Source: an uncultured Granulosicoccus sp. | GTDB taxonomy: Bacteria > Pseudomonadota > Gammaproteobacteria > Granulosicoccales > Granulosicoccaceae | Direction of reading: 5' to 3' | NCBI GenBank assembly: GCA_947495035.1 | Contig: CANLXI010000013.1 | Span: forward strand, 124,001-188,000 | Length of the DNA stretch: 64,000 bases | Shown: positions 36,679 through 45,921 of the stretch, in pieces | Position numbering within the stretch: position 1 is the stretch's first letter | How the letters are laid out: each line of letters begins with the position of its first letter | The notes under the pieces: model-generated | Database searches by the model: none | Seen by the model: only the letters and a program-made list of their open reading frames with translations | Told to the model about the DNA's origin: nothing | Program-made: the position numbers and the translations under genes

Positions 36679-37713
36679 TCAGGGCAGGCGGCGCGCGCTG
36701 TAATCGGGCAGGAAGCGGTCATCGAAGATATCGCGGGCCGTGGACTTGCTGGCGAAGTCATGGATTGCATCCAGTTGGGAAATGGATTTTTCGAGTCGGG
36801 CCTCGACCACGTCCCCCAGGCCCATGGCGCGTACTTCCTCGGTGTCGATATGATGTCCGACAGCCATGACCAGTCGCTGCAATTCGATCTCGCGATCGGC
36901 ATTCCCGGCGTGTGCCAGCACATGCTCGACCGCCGCCGTCGGGTTGCCGACGGTTTCCTGAATACCCTTGACCAGCGCTCGCAGAAATCGCTCTACCGCC
37001 TGCGGATGCGCTGCTGCAAACTCGGGATTGACGATGATCGCATTGCCATACAGATGCAGTCCGAAATCGCTCATCAGCATCAGTGAGATATCGCTGGATG
37101 GCACACCGTTTTTCTGCAAGCTGATGTAGGAGGAGAACGAAAAGCCGGTAATGGCGTCGACCTCGCCGCTGGCAAGCATGGCTTCTCGCTGCGGAAAGCC
37201 GACGTCCCTGATGGTGACCCGCTCCTCGATGATGCCGTTGGCGACGACGAATGCCGGCCATTGTGCAAAAGCTCCATCGAAGCGGGGAGCGCCCAGAACC
37301 CGACCTTCCAGATCCAGCGGTCCGGTGACGCCTTGCGAGGGGCGACCCATGACGGCATAGGGGGCTTCGTTATAGATGATGAAGACCGCCTTCATGTCCC
37401 TGTCCGGATGCTCGTCTCTCCAGGTGATCAGCGAGTTGATGTCAGCCGAACCCATCTGGAATTCGCCCGAGGCTATTCGAGGGATGGTGTTGACGGAGCC
37501 ATTACCCGGTTCCAGGGAGACATCGAGTGATTCTGCGTCAAAGAAGCCGCGATCCAGGGCCAGCAGCAGCGGAGCGGCCTGTCCTTCCCAGCGCCAGTCG
37601 TTGAGATAGCGAATGGCTGTCGACTGAGCGAGTGCAATTCCTGCATGTAAATACAGGAGTGCAATGGACAGGGCGCGCAGGAGCATGGCATTCCGTTGTG
37701 CTGGGAGGTTCAA
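36679..37713 (-). CDS. NMT1/SsuA-like ABC substrate-binding protein (orphan)
   Basis: A 344-residue periplasmic binding protein with an N-terminal signal peptide (cleavage near GIALAQS). The NitT/TauT/NMT1 fold is indicated by YLNDWRWEGQAAPLLLALDRGFFDAE, GSADINSLITW and LEGRVLGAPRFDGAFAQWP. Such proteins deliver nitrate, sulfonates or pyrimidine/thiamine precursors to an ABC importer. No permease or ATPase gene accompanies it, so it either serves a distant transporter or has a sensing role. The ligand is unknown. A second possible start lies nine codons in. Confidence 0.82.
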   Translation of the reverse strand: MNLPAQRNAMLLRALSIALLYLHAGIALAQSTAIRYLNDWRWEGQAAPLLLALDRGFFDAESLDVSLEPGNGSVNTIPRIASGEFQMGSADINSLITWRDEHPDRDMKAVFIIYNEAPYAVMGRPSQGVTGPLDLEGRVLGAPRFDGAFAQWPAFVVANGIIEERVTIRDVGFPQREAMLASGEVDAITGFSFSSYISLQKNGVPSSDISLMLMSDFGLHLYGNAIIVNPEFAAAHPQAVERFLRALVKGIQETVGNPTAAVEHVLAHAGNADREIELQRLVMAVGHHIDTEEVRAMGLGDVVEARLEKSISQLDAIHDFASKSTARDIFDDRFLPDYSARRLP

Positions 37714-37797
37714 GCAACGATGACGCAGCGCGCAGAGGGCGTCCAGAACTCAGAGGTTAAACGCCATGAACTTTGCTGTTCACGCCGGGTGGTTGGT

Positions 37798-38520
37798 TCA
37801 CTGCTTGTCCCGCAGATATCGCTGGCAGGCGGCTGATGCCTGTTCCAGTCTCTGGTCGAAGCGCTGGCAGGCCGATTGGAAGTCGTCAGCAGCGTCGTCG
37901 CGACCGATGTGCATCGGTTCCTCCAGCGCAATGACGATGCGTGAGAAGGGACGTGGCAGCATGAAGCGATCCCATGATCGCAGATACCAGACACTCGATG
38001 CCTGGTAGGCCAGAGGCAGCAGGGGAGCCTTGCTCAATTGCGCCAGCATGGCAACCCCGGCCTTGGTCTTGTAGATGGGGCCGGTTGGCCCGTCTGGCGT
38101 GACGATCGGCGAGACACCTTCCTTGCGAATCTGCAGATAGATGTCCCGCAGGGCCTGCGCGCCACCTCGGGTTGCCGAGCCCCGAATGATATGGACTCCC
38201 TGAGACGAGAACATGCGCGTGGCCATGTCTCCATCGCGGGATGGACTGATCAGATAGCCGAGCTTCAGGTCGGGGTCCATCGCTGCCTGATCAAGCAGAT
38301 AACGGACGCAGAAAATCTGCTGCTGGTGCCAGTAGCAGGGAATGAAGGGAGTCCGCTCTGCACGCAAGGCGTGCATGTGCTGTTCACCCAGCACGGCTTC
38401 TATCCGGCAGGTCTTCCAGATCAGGCGTATCAGGCCCCATACCAGTGGTGGCATCAGCCGGGCGGTCAGCTGTCGGCGCCTCTGTTTCATGTTCATGGTG
38501 TCGTCGTGGCTCTCGGGCAC
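37798..38520 (-). CDS. DUF374 lysophospholipid acyltransferase-like protein
   Basis: A 240-residue protein of the DUF374/LPLAT group. The first block reads PFIPCYWHQQQIF (histidine near residue 64), and SPSRDGD and IVTPDGPTGPIYK are the other conserved blocks. Members acylate lipids or resemble KDO-lipid acyltransferases at the inner membrane. The ATG at 38520 is taken; a Met ten codons in also fits. It is divergent from the P450 gene across about 90 bases. Confidence 0.8.
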   Translation of the reverse strand: MPESHDDTMNMKQRRRQLTARLMPPLVWGLIRLIWKTCRIEAVLGEQHMHALRAERTPFIPCYWHQQQIFCVRYLLDQAAMDPDLKLGYLISPSRDGDMATRMFSSQGVHIIRGSATRGGAQALRDIYLQIRKEGVSPIVTPDGPTGPIYKTKAGVAMLAQLSKAPLLPLAYQASSVWYLRSWDRFMLPRPFSRIVIALEEPMHIGRDDAADDFQSACQRFDQRLEQASAACQRYLRDKQ

Positions 38521-38612
38521 GGATCGGAGTCCTCAATGATATACTTTCGCACCATTCAGTCAGTTTCTTTCCGACCCGCACTTCGGGGTCGTTCAACCGG
38601 ATTGCTTTCCTT

Positions 38613-39989
38613 GTGTCGCACACCACCCCGCCATCCAGAACCGTGTCGCACACCGATTCCACCGTGACCGAAGCATCGTCGAGCGATGTGGCTGCCAGGC
38701 AGGCTCCCGGGCCGCAAGAGCCATTCGATGTCAATGTGGACGATGCCTCGTTCGAGAAACTCGCGCTCTGGAAGGAACAATACGGGGACACCATCACCGT
38801 CAAGCCTCTGGAGCGGCAGTCTCCGGCACTGGTGCTGAACAACCCGGATCATGTGCGCCACGTCCTGATCGGCAATCACCGCAACTACAACAAGGGTGTC
38901 GGCTTCGAACGGGTGAAGATGCTGCTGGGCAATGGCATCATTGTCAGCGATGGCGACTTCTGGCGTTCTCAACGACGCATGATCCAGCCGGTGTTTCACC
39001 GCCGGATCATCGAGGCGCAGGCCGCCATGATGCAAGGCTGCAACGAGGTCAGGTTGCGCCAATGGCAGGAGAAAGCCGTCAGCGGTACGGTGGTGGACAT
39101 CACCACCGAAATGAGCGATCTGGCACTGGAGGTCATCCTGCGAGCCTTGTTCAGTCAGGATCTGGACGAGTTGATCGCGCAGGAAGGTGTCAATCCCTTT
39201 GCCATGCTGGTCGAGGATGTCACTCGGGATCTGAAGCTGGCAATGCGTTTCCGTGCGCTGACACGCCACGTGGCGGCCATCATGGCGCGGCGACGAGAGC
39301 AGAACCGCATCGAACACGATTTCCTGTCGCTGATGATGGAAACCCGTGACAAGGACAGCGGTCAGCCGATGTCCGACAAGGCGCTGATCGACGAAGTCAT
39401 GACCATCATCGTGGCCGGGCATGAGACCACGGCCGGAACCCTCAATTGGGCCTGGTATCTGTTGTCGCAGGATGCCCGTGCAGAGTCCCTGTTGCATGAG
39501 GAAGTCGACGCGCTGGATCATGCGCCGGGCTTTGCCGATCTGCCGGCGCTGCGCTACACGCGGCAGATCATCGACGAGACCTTGCGACTGTACCCGCCGG
39601 TCTGGCTGTTTTCCCGCAAGGCGATCAACGAGGACCGATTGCCCGGCGAGGAACAGGACACCCTGGTACCGGCAGGTGCGGATGTGTTCCTGTGCCCCTA
39701 TCTGCTGCATCGCGACGCACGCTACTGGGACGCGCCGGAACAATTCCTGCCCGAGCGTTTCAGCGAGGAAGCCAGCCGGCAGCGAAACCGGCACGTCTAT
39801 TACCCGTTTTCACTGGGTTCCAGACGTTGTATTGGCGAATTCTTTTCGATAGTGGATATGCAACTGCATCTGGGCCTGCTGGCCAGACATATCCGCTTTA
39901 CCCATGTTGCCGGCAAACCGGTGACAGTTGAACCCCATATCAATCTGCGTTCCCTGCACAGCATCATGCTGATGCCGGAATTGCGCTGA
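38613..39989 (+). CDS. Cytochrome P450
   Basis: About 458 residues if the GTG at 38613 is used; another GTG at 38643 is equally possible, and an in-frame start at 38445 would run into the divergent gene. Conserved elements are the I-helix AGHETTAGTL, K-helix ETLRLYPP (ExxR) and haem loop FSLGSRRCIGEFF with Cys406. The long soluble form lacking a membrane anchor is typical of bacterial P450s hydroxylating fatty acids or terpenoids. No ferredoxin or reductase is adjacent. It lies 37 bases before an acyl ligase/carrier gene, so an acyl group tethered to that carrier is a reasonable substrate guess. Confidence 0.92.
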   Translation: MSHTTPPSRTVSHTDSTVTEASSSDVAARQAPGPQEPFDVNVDDASFEKLALWKEQYGDTITVKPLERQSPALVLNNPDHVRHVLIGNHRNYNKGVGFERVKMLLGNGIIVSDGDFWRSQRRMIQPVFHRRIIEAQAAMMQGCNEVRLRQWQEKAVSGTVVDITTEMSDLALEVILRALFSQDLDELIAQEGVNPFAMLVEDVTRDLKLAMRFRALTRHVAAIMARRREQNRIEHDFLSLMMETRDKDSGQPMSDKALIDEVMTIIVAGHETTAGTLNWAWYLLSQDARAESLLHEEVDALDHAPGFADLPALRYTRQIIDETLRLYPPVWLFSRKAINEDRLPGEEQDTLVPAGADVFLCPYLLHRDARYWDAPEQFLPERFSEEASRQRNRHVYYPFSLGSRRCIGEFFSIVDMQLHLGLLARHIRFTHVAGKPVTVEPHINLRSLHSIMLMPELR

Positions 39990-40026
39990 CGTCCTGCAGG
40001 ATTGCTTCAAGAGCCTTGTGAATTGC

Positions 40027-42030
40027 ATGAACCATCAAACACTCACCGACATGCTGTTGGACAGGGCCGGCAGCGAAAGCCATGTCAACCTGATCGAAGG
40101 GCAAGGCAAACGGCAACAGCTGCCTTATCGTGAACTGTTGACGAGAGCCCGTGCCAGGCTTGCACAATTTCAGAATGCAGGCTTGCAGCCGGGTAGCCAG
40201 CTGATCATTCAGACAGCAGACAATTCGCATTTTCTGGAAGGCTTCTGGGCCTGTCTGCTCGGTGGTATCACCGCTGTTCCCGTATCGGGCGGCAACAGTT
40301 CCGAACACCGCTTCAAACTCTTTCGTATCGCCTCGACGCTCGACAGACCGGGCCTTTTCACCGATGCCCGCACTGCCGAGCGCTTGCAGGACTTTGCTGC
40401 ACAGAACGACCTGGAGCAAGGCTTTGCCGAGTTGAGCCAGCGCACGGTGATATCGGATCAGGTGGCACCTGCTGCGGCAGAACCTGCGATTCATGCGCCT
40501 GACGAGAATGATGTTGCATTCATCCAGTTCTCTTCCGGTTCCACCAGTACACCCAAGGGCGTGGTACTGACTCACCGGAACCTGCTGACCAATCTGCGTT
40601 CCATTGTCAGCAGCTCCGGCATGACGCCCACCGAGCACCAGTTCAGCTGGATGCCGCTCACTCACGATATGGGCTTGATCGGTTTTCATCTGACGCCGGT
40701 CTTCATGGACAACAATCACTCTCTGATGCCAACGGATGTCTTCGTGCGCCGGCCCGGCGCCTGGCTGGACGAAGCCGTACTGGCCGGCGCCACGGTGTTG
40801 TGTTCGCCCAATTTCGGTTTTCAGCATCTGCTCAAATCCTTCAAACCGGAGAAATTCGAATCGCTGGACCTGTCAGGCATTCGCCTGATCTTCAATGGTG
40901 CCGAGCCGATATCGGTGTCCCTGTGTCATCGATTCGTGACGGCGCTGGCACCCTTGGGCCTGAACCCTGCCTCCATGTATCCGGTGTACGGACTGGCCGA
41001 AGCGAGTCTGGCGGTGGCCTTTCCGGCGCTGGACAGTACGTTTTCCACCCTGGTCATAGACCGGACTCGACTGGGCATTGCCCAGCAGGTCAGCCTGTTC
41101 GACGCCCGCACCGCCAGACCCGATGACGCCATGTTCGATACTGTCGACGGTGGAGAGCGTGGTGTGGAGTTCGTCTCTGTCGGCTATCCGGTGAAGGATG
41201 TCAGCATTCGCATCACGGATGAAGGAGGAGCTGCTCTGCCAGATGACACGACCGGGCATATCTGCATCCATGGCGAGAATGTCACCGCCGGTTATTATCG
41301 CGAACCCGAGCTCAATCGACAGACCATCGATGGCGATGGCTGGTTGAATACCGGAGATCTGGGCTTCATGCATGCGGGTCAGCTGTACATCACCGGTCGC
41401 TCGAAGGACATCATCTTTGTCAGCGGTCAGAATGTGTATCCGCACGATCTGGAAGAGATCATTCTGCAGGCCGGATTGGTCGAGCGAGGCAAACTGGCGA
41501 TATCCAGTCGGCGTGTGGCCGAGACCGGGGAAGAGAAGCTGCTGATATTCGTTCTGCATCGCGCGGAAGCGGCCGACCTGGTGGACAAGGCCCGTGACAT
41601 GACCCGTCTGCTCGGAGAAACCGTCGGGGTTGCCGTGCATGCCGTGATACCGGTGCCACGCATTCCCAAGACAACCAGCGGCAAGGTGCAGCGCTTTCTG
41701 CTGGTAGAGGCGCTGGAGCAGGGCGAATACGAGGCTCTGCTGCAAGCGTCGTCAAGCGACACTGACGCCACTTCGGAATCCGTCGATGAGGCAGCAGAGG
41801 CGGGGGATACCACTTCACGTCTGCTGGCGATCTGCAATGCACAGGTCGAGGACATGACGGTTGCGGCCGAGGACAATCTGTTCGAACTGGGTATCAGCTC
41901 TCTGACCCTGGCGCAGATTCATGCGGCGATCGAGGACAACTGGCCGGATCAGGTGGATATCACCGACCTGTTCGACTATCCGACCGTTGCCGAGCTGGCG
42001 CGCTTTCTGGACGAACGCAACGCGGCGTGA
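40027..42030 (+). CDS. Fatty-acyl-AMP ligase fused to an acyl-carrier domain
   Basis: A 667-residue protein. The adenylation domain has FSSGSTSTPKGVVLTH (A3), WMPLTHDMGLIGFHL (typical of fatty-acyl-AMP ligases), VYGLAEASL, GWLNTGDLGF and the C-terminal GKVQRF lysine. A phosphopantetheine carrier domain ends the chain (about 585-667), with the attachment Ser near 625 in ELGISSL. It would activate a carboxylic acid and load it on its own carrier. The ATG at 40027 is preferred over GTG at 40018. The P450 directly upstream on the same strand is the likely partner. No thioesterase, ketosynthase or condensation domain is nearby. Confidence 0.88.
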   Translation: MNHQTLTDMLLDRAGSESHVNLIEGQGKRQQLPYRELLTRARARLAQFQNAGLQPGSQLIIQTADNSHFLEGFWACLLGGITAVPVSGGNSSEHRFKLFRIASTLDRPGLFTDARTAERLQDFAAQNDLEQGFAELSQRTVISDQVAPAAAEPAIHAPDENDVAFIQFSSGSTSTPKGVVLTHRNLLTNLRSIVSSSGMTPTEHQFSWMPLTHDMGLIGFHLTPVFMDNNHSLMPTDVFVRRPGAWLDEAVLAGATVLCSPNFGFQHLLKSFKPEKFESLDLSGIRLIFNGAEPISVSLCHRFVTALAPLGLNPASMYPVYGLAEASLAVAFPALDSTFSTLVIDRTRLGIAQQVSLFDARTARPDDAMFDTVDGGERGVEFVSVGYPVKDVSIRITDEGGAALPDDTTGHICIHGENVTAGYYREPELNRQTIDGDGWLNTGDLGFMHAGQLYITGRSKDIIFVSGQNVYPHDLEEIILQAGLVERGKLAISSRRVAETGEEKLLIFVLHRAEAADLVDKARDMTRLLGETVGVAVHAVIPVPRIPKTTSGKVQRFLLVEALEQGEYEALLQASSSDTDATSESVDEAAEAGDTTSRLLAICNAQVEDMTVAAEDNLFELGISSLTLAQIHAAIEDNWPDQVDITDLFDYPTVAELARFLDERNAA

Positions 42031-42048
42031 CGTCGAGCGGGACGGCCG

Positions 42049-43071
42049 GTGCGCGATAAACAGGAAGTTGCCACGGACAGGGCAGCCGACTATCGGCGAT
42101 TCGGGGTCATCGACGGAGAGGCCCGGCAATCCATCGCGTTCTTTCTGCCCGATACCTTTGGCATGCTACCCTTCATCGCGGCGGTGGAACCCCTGCGCGC
42201 GGCCAATCGATTCAGTGGGCAGGCGCTCTATCAATGGACCTTGCTGGGTACCTCGACTGCTGATGCCATTGCCAACAACGGCATGAAACTGGCGGTTGAT
42301 CGGGAAATCGGCAGTGGCGATCGCTTCGATCGAGTCATCGTCTGCGGACCGCATGAGCCCTTGTCCTACAAGGACTCCAAGGCTCTGCGTGCCTTGCGAC
42401 AGTATGCCGCCCAGGGTTCCCGGATTGGTGCGCTGGATACGGGAAGCTATCTGCTGGCGCAGGCGGACCTGATCCGGCATCGACGCTGTACCATTCACTG
42501 GGAAAACATGCCGGGCTTTCGCGAGGCCTTTCCCCACATTGCCGTCACCAGTGAATTGTTCGAGGAAGACGAGGGCCTGTTCACCTGCGCTGGTGGGACA
42601 GCAGCGCTGGACATGATGCTGGCGATCATACGCCAGGATCATGGCTCGACACTGGCACTGCAGGTGGCCGATCTGTTCATTTCCACGCGGATTCGAGCAG
42701 CCACCGATCCGCAGCGGCGCAGCATCGTGGAACGCTCCGGTATTCATCACGCAGGCCTTGTCAGTTGCATCGAGCTCATGGAAGTCAATCTGGAACAGCC
42801 GATTGCCACCAGTGAGCTGGCGGAGATGGTTGGCCTGTCGTCCCGACAACTGGAGCGTCTGTTTCGCACCTATCTGCAGACAACACCCACTCTCCATTAT
42901 CAGGCATTGCGCCTGAAGGCCGGGCGTGAGCTGCTGCGCCAGACAACCTTGAGCGTCATGGACGTTGCCACTGCTGTCGGGTTCGCTTCGGCAGATTATT
43001 TTTCCAGACGATTCCGCCGCCAGTTCGGGTGCTCGCCAACGGAAGCTCGAAGAAGGGATGACAAGGTCTGA
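42049..43071 (+). CDS. GlxA-family transcriptional regulator (DJ-1/PfpI + AraC)
   Basis: A 340-residue regulator with an N-terminal glutamine-amidotransferase-like domain (about 27-215) and a C-terminal AraC helix-turn-helix pair (about 235-335: LAEMVGLSSRQLERLF and VMDVATAVGFASADYFSRRFR). This is the GbdR/CdhR type that senses glycine betaine, dimethylglycine or carnitine. The gene just downstream encodes a dimethylglycine/sarcosine-type dehydrogenase, which supports a role in methylated-amine catabolism. It starts with GTG 18 bases after the acyl ligase gene, so it could alternatively regulate that cassette. Confidence 0.87.
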   Translation: MRDKQEVATDRAADYRRFGVIDGEARQSIAFFLPDTFGMLPFIAAVEPLRAANRFSGQALYQWTLLGTSTADAIANNGMKLAVDREIGSGDRFDRVIVCGPHEPLSYKDSKALRALRQYAAQGSRIGALDTGSYLLAQADLIRHRRCTIHWENMPGFREAFPHIAVTSELFEEDEGLFTCAGGTAALDMMLAIIRQDHGSTLALQVADLFISTRIRAATDPQRRSIVERSGIHHAGLVSCIELMEVNLEQPIATSELAEMVGLSSRQLERLFRTYLQTTPTLHYQALRLKAGRELLRQTTLSVMDVATAVGFASADYFSRRFRRQFGCSPTEARRRDDKV

Positions 43072-43223
43072 GCTGTGAGCCTGGCAGAGGCTCATTGAGC
43101 GATTGGACAGCGTCATCCCCGCGCCCGTGTCGTCTTGTGTCGCCAAACGGTCGTCTGCCTCCTGTTGGTTGTTCATTGACAGGACGATACTTGAGACACT
43201 GCGGCAAGGCGGTACAAGGTTCC

Positions 43224-43250
43224 ACAGATCAGGGTCGAAACCCTGTCTGT
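43224..43250 (+). promoter_or_regulatory. Hairpin in the leader before the dehydrogenase gene
   Basis: Arms 43224-43235 and 43240-43250 pair over 11 bp with one bulged T and a CGAA tetraloop. A second, GC-rich hairpin (about 43286-43307, two-base bulge) follows. Both lie within the 297-base gap before 43369. They could end the regulator transcript or shape the leader of the dehydrogenase; no T-run follows either. Confidence 0.35.
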
Positions 43251-43368
43251 CTCATACCGACACAGCCACAGAGCCACGACATGACATCACCTCGGGGTTC
43301 ACCCCGGTGAACGAACCGCCCAAGGTCCTGTCATGCCAGTCCGTGGATAACCAGACAGAGGAATCAGC

Positions 43369-45831
43369 GTGAAATCACAAGCCCGTGTCGTCATTATCGG
43401 TGGTGGTGTGGCCGGTACCAGTGCGCTTTATCATCTGGCCCAGCGTGGCTGGACCGATTGCATGCTGCTGGAAATGGATGAACTGACCTCCGGATCCACC
43501 TGGCATGCAGCCGGCAACATCCCGACGTTTTCCAGTTCGCGCAACATCATCAAGTTGCAGCATTACAGCACGCAGCTGTACGCCAGGCTGTGTGACGATC
43601 CCCTGTATCCGATCAATTATCATCAGACCGGATCGATTCGTCTGGCACAGACCAGACAACGCATGGAAGAGTTTCGTCATGTCAGCGCCATGGCCAACAC
43701 CCTGGGGCTGGAGTACGAGATTCTGGATACTGCCGAAATGAAGGCGCGTCATCCGTTTCTGCAGGATCATGAATTGCTGGGTGCTCTGTGGGACCCCGTG
43801 GATGGCGACATCGATCCCAGCCAGTTGACACAGGCGCTGGCCGCTCATGCACGAAAGGCGGGGGCGAGCATCCACCGCTTCACGCGAGTGACGGGAATCT
43901 CGCGCATGGCCAATGGCGAGTGGAAGATTGCAACCGACAAGGGGGATGTCATTGCCGAATACGTGGTCAACGCCGGTGGCTATCGTGGGGCAGAAGTGGC
44001 TCGACTGGGTGGCAGGTTTCTGCCTCTGGTCACGATGGAGCACCAGTATCTGGTCACCGAGTCGATTCCCGAACTCGAAGCCACCGAGGGTCTGTTGCCA
44101 CTGGTACGTGATCCGGACGATTCCTACTATCTGCGGCAGGAGAAAACCGGCCTGATTCTGGGGCCCTACGAGATGAAGGCAACGGCACGCTGGAAGGATG
44201 GCGGCATTCCCGAGAAGTTTGCCTACGAGTTGTACCCGGATGATCTGGACAGACTCGAATGGTATATCGAGAAGGCCTGCGAACGCATGCCAATCCTGGG
44301 TAGTGTCGGCGTACAGCGCGTCATCAACGGTCCGATCCCGTACACGCCGGATGGAGCTCCCTATATCGGTCCTGCCTTCGGTTTGCCGAATTTCTTTCAT
44401 GTCACGGGGTTCAGTTTCGGCATCTGTCAGGGCGGTGGTGCGGGCAAGTCCATTGCCGAATGGATCATCGACGGCAAGCCGGAATGGGATCTGTGGAATC
44501 TGGATCCAAGGCGCTATACCGATTATGCCGATCAGGACTATGTGGTGGATCGGGCCATCGAGCTGTACCAGCATGAATACGCCATCAACTACCCGGTGGA
44601 AGAGCGTCCTGCCGGGCGTCCTCGCAAGGTGTCTCCCTGCTACGACAGGCTGCAGGCCAAGGGTGCCCGCTTCGGTGCGCGCGGCGGTTGGGAGCGGGCA
44701 ACCTGGTTTGCCCGGGAGCAGGATACGGCCGAAGAGAGTCCCTCCTACCAGCACGGAGTCTGGTTCGACGCGGTCGGACAGGAGTGTCGCAATGTTCGTG
44801 ACAATGTGGGCCTACTGGACCTGAGCGGTTTCAGCCGATTCGAGCTCAAGGGCGAAGGAGCATCCGACTGGCTGAACACCATGATCGCGGGTCGATTGCC
44901 CGGTATCGGACGGGTCGGTTTGTCCTATTTCTGTGCCGAGAGTGGCGGCGTCTGGTCGGAGATGACCGTGACGCGACTGGCCGCGGAACACTACTGGCTG
45001 ATATCCGCCGCTGCGGCCAAGTGGCATGACTCTCAATGGCTGACCGATCATCTGCCAGCGCAGGGTGGCATCACCGTGTCCGATATCAGTGACGAGCACG
45101 GCACACTGGTGGTGGCCGGACCACGCTCGCGGGATGTACTGCAGACGCTGACCGATACCGATCTCTCCAATGAGGCCTTTCGCTGGTTGACGTGTCAGCC
45201 ATTGGAGCTGGCCGGTATACAGGTGCAGGCCTTGCGGGTGAACTACGTGGGTGAGCTCGGTTGGGAGTTGCATGTACCGGCAGCCCGTCAGCTGGCCTTG
45301 TATGACGCCTTGATGGAGGCGGGGTCGGCGCATGACATGCAGGATTTCGGCATGTACGCGATGGAATCCATGCGACTGGAAAAGAGCTACCGTGCCTGGA
45401 AAGTGGATCTGGACCACGAGTACTCGCCGCTGCGCTCGGGGCTGGACCGCTTCGTTGACCTGAACAAGACCTCATTCATCGGCAAGGAGTCACTGCTGCA
45501 GGAAGCGGCGGCCGGCTTGCCGGATGTCTTTGCCACCTTCGTGCTGGACAAGGCGGACGTTGCCGGTGACGATGCCGAGAGGATCAACGCGACCGATGCG
45601 CTGTACGGTTGTCCCGTCCATCGGGGGGATGAGCTCGTCGGCTACATCACCTCAGGCGGTTTCGGGCATCGCATCGGCCAGAGCCTGGCTCTGGGCTACA
45701 TCAGACCCGAACTGGCGGTGCCCGGAACGGCGGTGGAAATCAACGTTCTCGGACACCGGCGATCGGCTACCGTGGTCGCCGAATCACCTTACGACCCCGA
45801 TAACAAGGCACTGCGCGATCAGGGCCGTTGA
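43369..45831 (+). CDS. Dimethylglycine/sarcosine dehydrogenase-like FAD-GcvT fusion
   Basis: An 820-residue two-part enzyme. The N-terminal DAO-type flavoprotein has GGGVAG (11-16) and STWHAAGN with His46 at the place where DMGDH/SarDH bind FAD covalently. From about residue 430 a GcvT-like tetrahydrofolate domain follows (SPCYDRLQAKGARFG, LEKSYRAWKVDLDHEYSPLRSGL split over two motifs), which would capture the released formaldehyde as methylene-THF. The start is GTG at 43369 with an AGAGGA site about six bases upstream. The GlxA/GbdR-type regulator upstream fits. The exact N-methyl substrate is not determined. Confidence 0.88.
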   Translation: MKSQARVVIIGGGVAGTSALYHLAQRGWTDCMLLEMDELTSGSTWHAAGNIPTFSSSRNIIKLQHYSTQLYARLCDDPLYPINYHQTGSIRLAQTRQRMEEFRHVSAMANTLGLEYEILDTAEMKARHPFLQDHELLGALWDPVDGDIDPSQLTQALAAHARKAGASIHRFTRVTGISRMANGEWKIATDKGDVIAEYVVNAGGYRGAEVARLGGRFLPLVTMEHQYLVTESIPELEATEGLLPLVRDPDDSYYLRQEKTGLILGPYEMKATARWKDGGIPEKFAYELYPDDLDRLEWYIEKACERMPILGSVGVQRVINGPIPYTPDGAPYIGPAFGLPNFFHVTGFSFGICQGGGAGKSIAEWIIDGKPEWDLWNLDPRRYTDYADQDYVVDRAIELYQHEYAINYPVEERPAGRPRKVSPCYDRLQAKGARFGARGGWERATWFAREQDTAEESPSYQHGVWFDAVGQECRNVRDNVGLLDLSGFSRFELKGEGASDWLNTMIAGRLPGIGRVGLSYFCAESGGVWSEMTVTRLAAEHYWLISAAAAKWHDSQWLTDHLPAQGGITVSDISDEHGTLVVAGPRSRDVLQTLTDTDLSNEAFRWLTCQPLELAGIQVQALRVNYVGELGWELHVPAARQLALYDALMEAGSAHDMQDFGMYAMESMRLEKSYRAWKVDLDHEYSPLRSGLDRFVDLNKTSFIGKESLLQEAAAGLPDVFATFVLDKADVAGDDAERINATDALYGCPVHRGDELVGYITSGGFGHRIGQSLALGYIRPELAVPGTAVEINVLGHRRSATVVAESPYDPDNKALRDQGR

Positions 45832-45890
45832 CAGGAGCGTGACTGTGGCGTCAACGGCTGCGTGATCCGTCGCTACAGCCATCTGCATGA

Positions 45891-45919
45891 CCGGGGTAGC
45901 ACCAGCGTGGCTACTCCGG
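45891..45919. terminator. Hairpin between convergent genes
   Basis: 10-bp arms (45891-45900 and 45910-45919, one G-U pair) around a nine-base loop, placed in the 90 bases between the dehydrogenase stop and the stop of the ThDP enzyme gene. There is no T-run on either strand; a two-way termination or RNA-end role is inferred from position. Confidence 0.4.
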
Positions 45920-45921
45920 GC

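Noticed and set aside
38556..39794. 412-codon open frame on the minus strand
   Set aside because: Shadow of the P450 gene; no motif, and the P450 frame is unquestionable.
43375..44754. 459-codon open frame on the minus strand
   Set aside because: Opposite the FAD domain of the dehydrogenase; codon-phase shadow without recognisable features.
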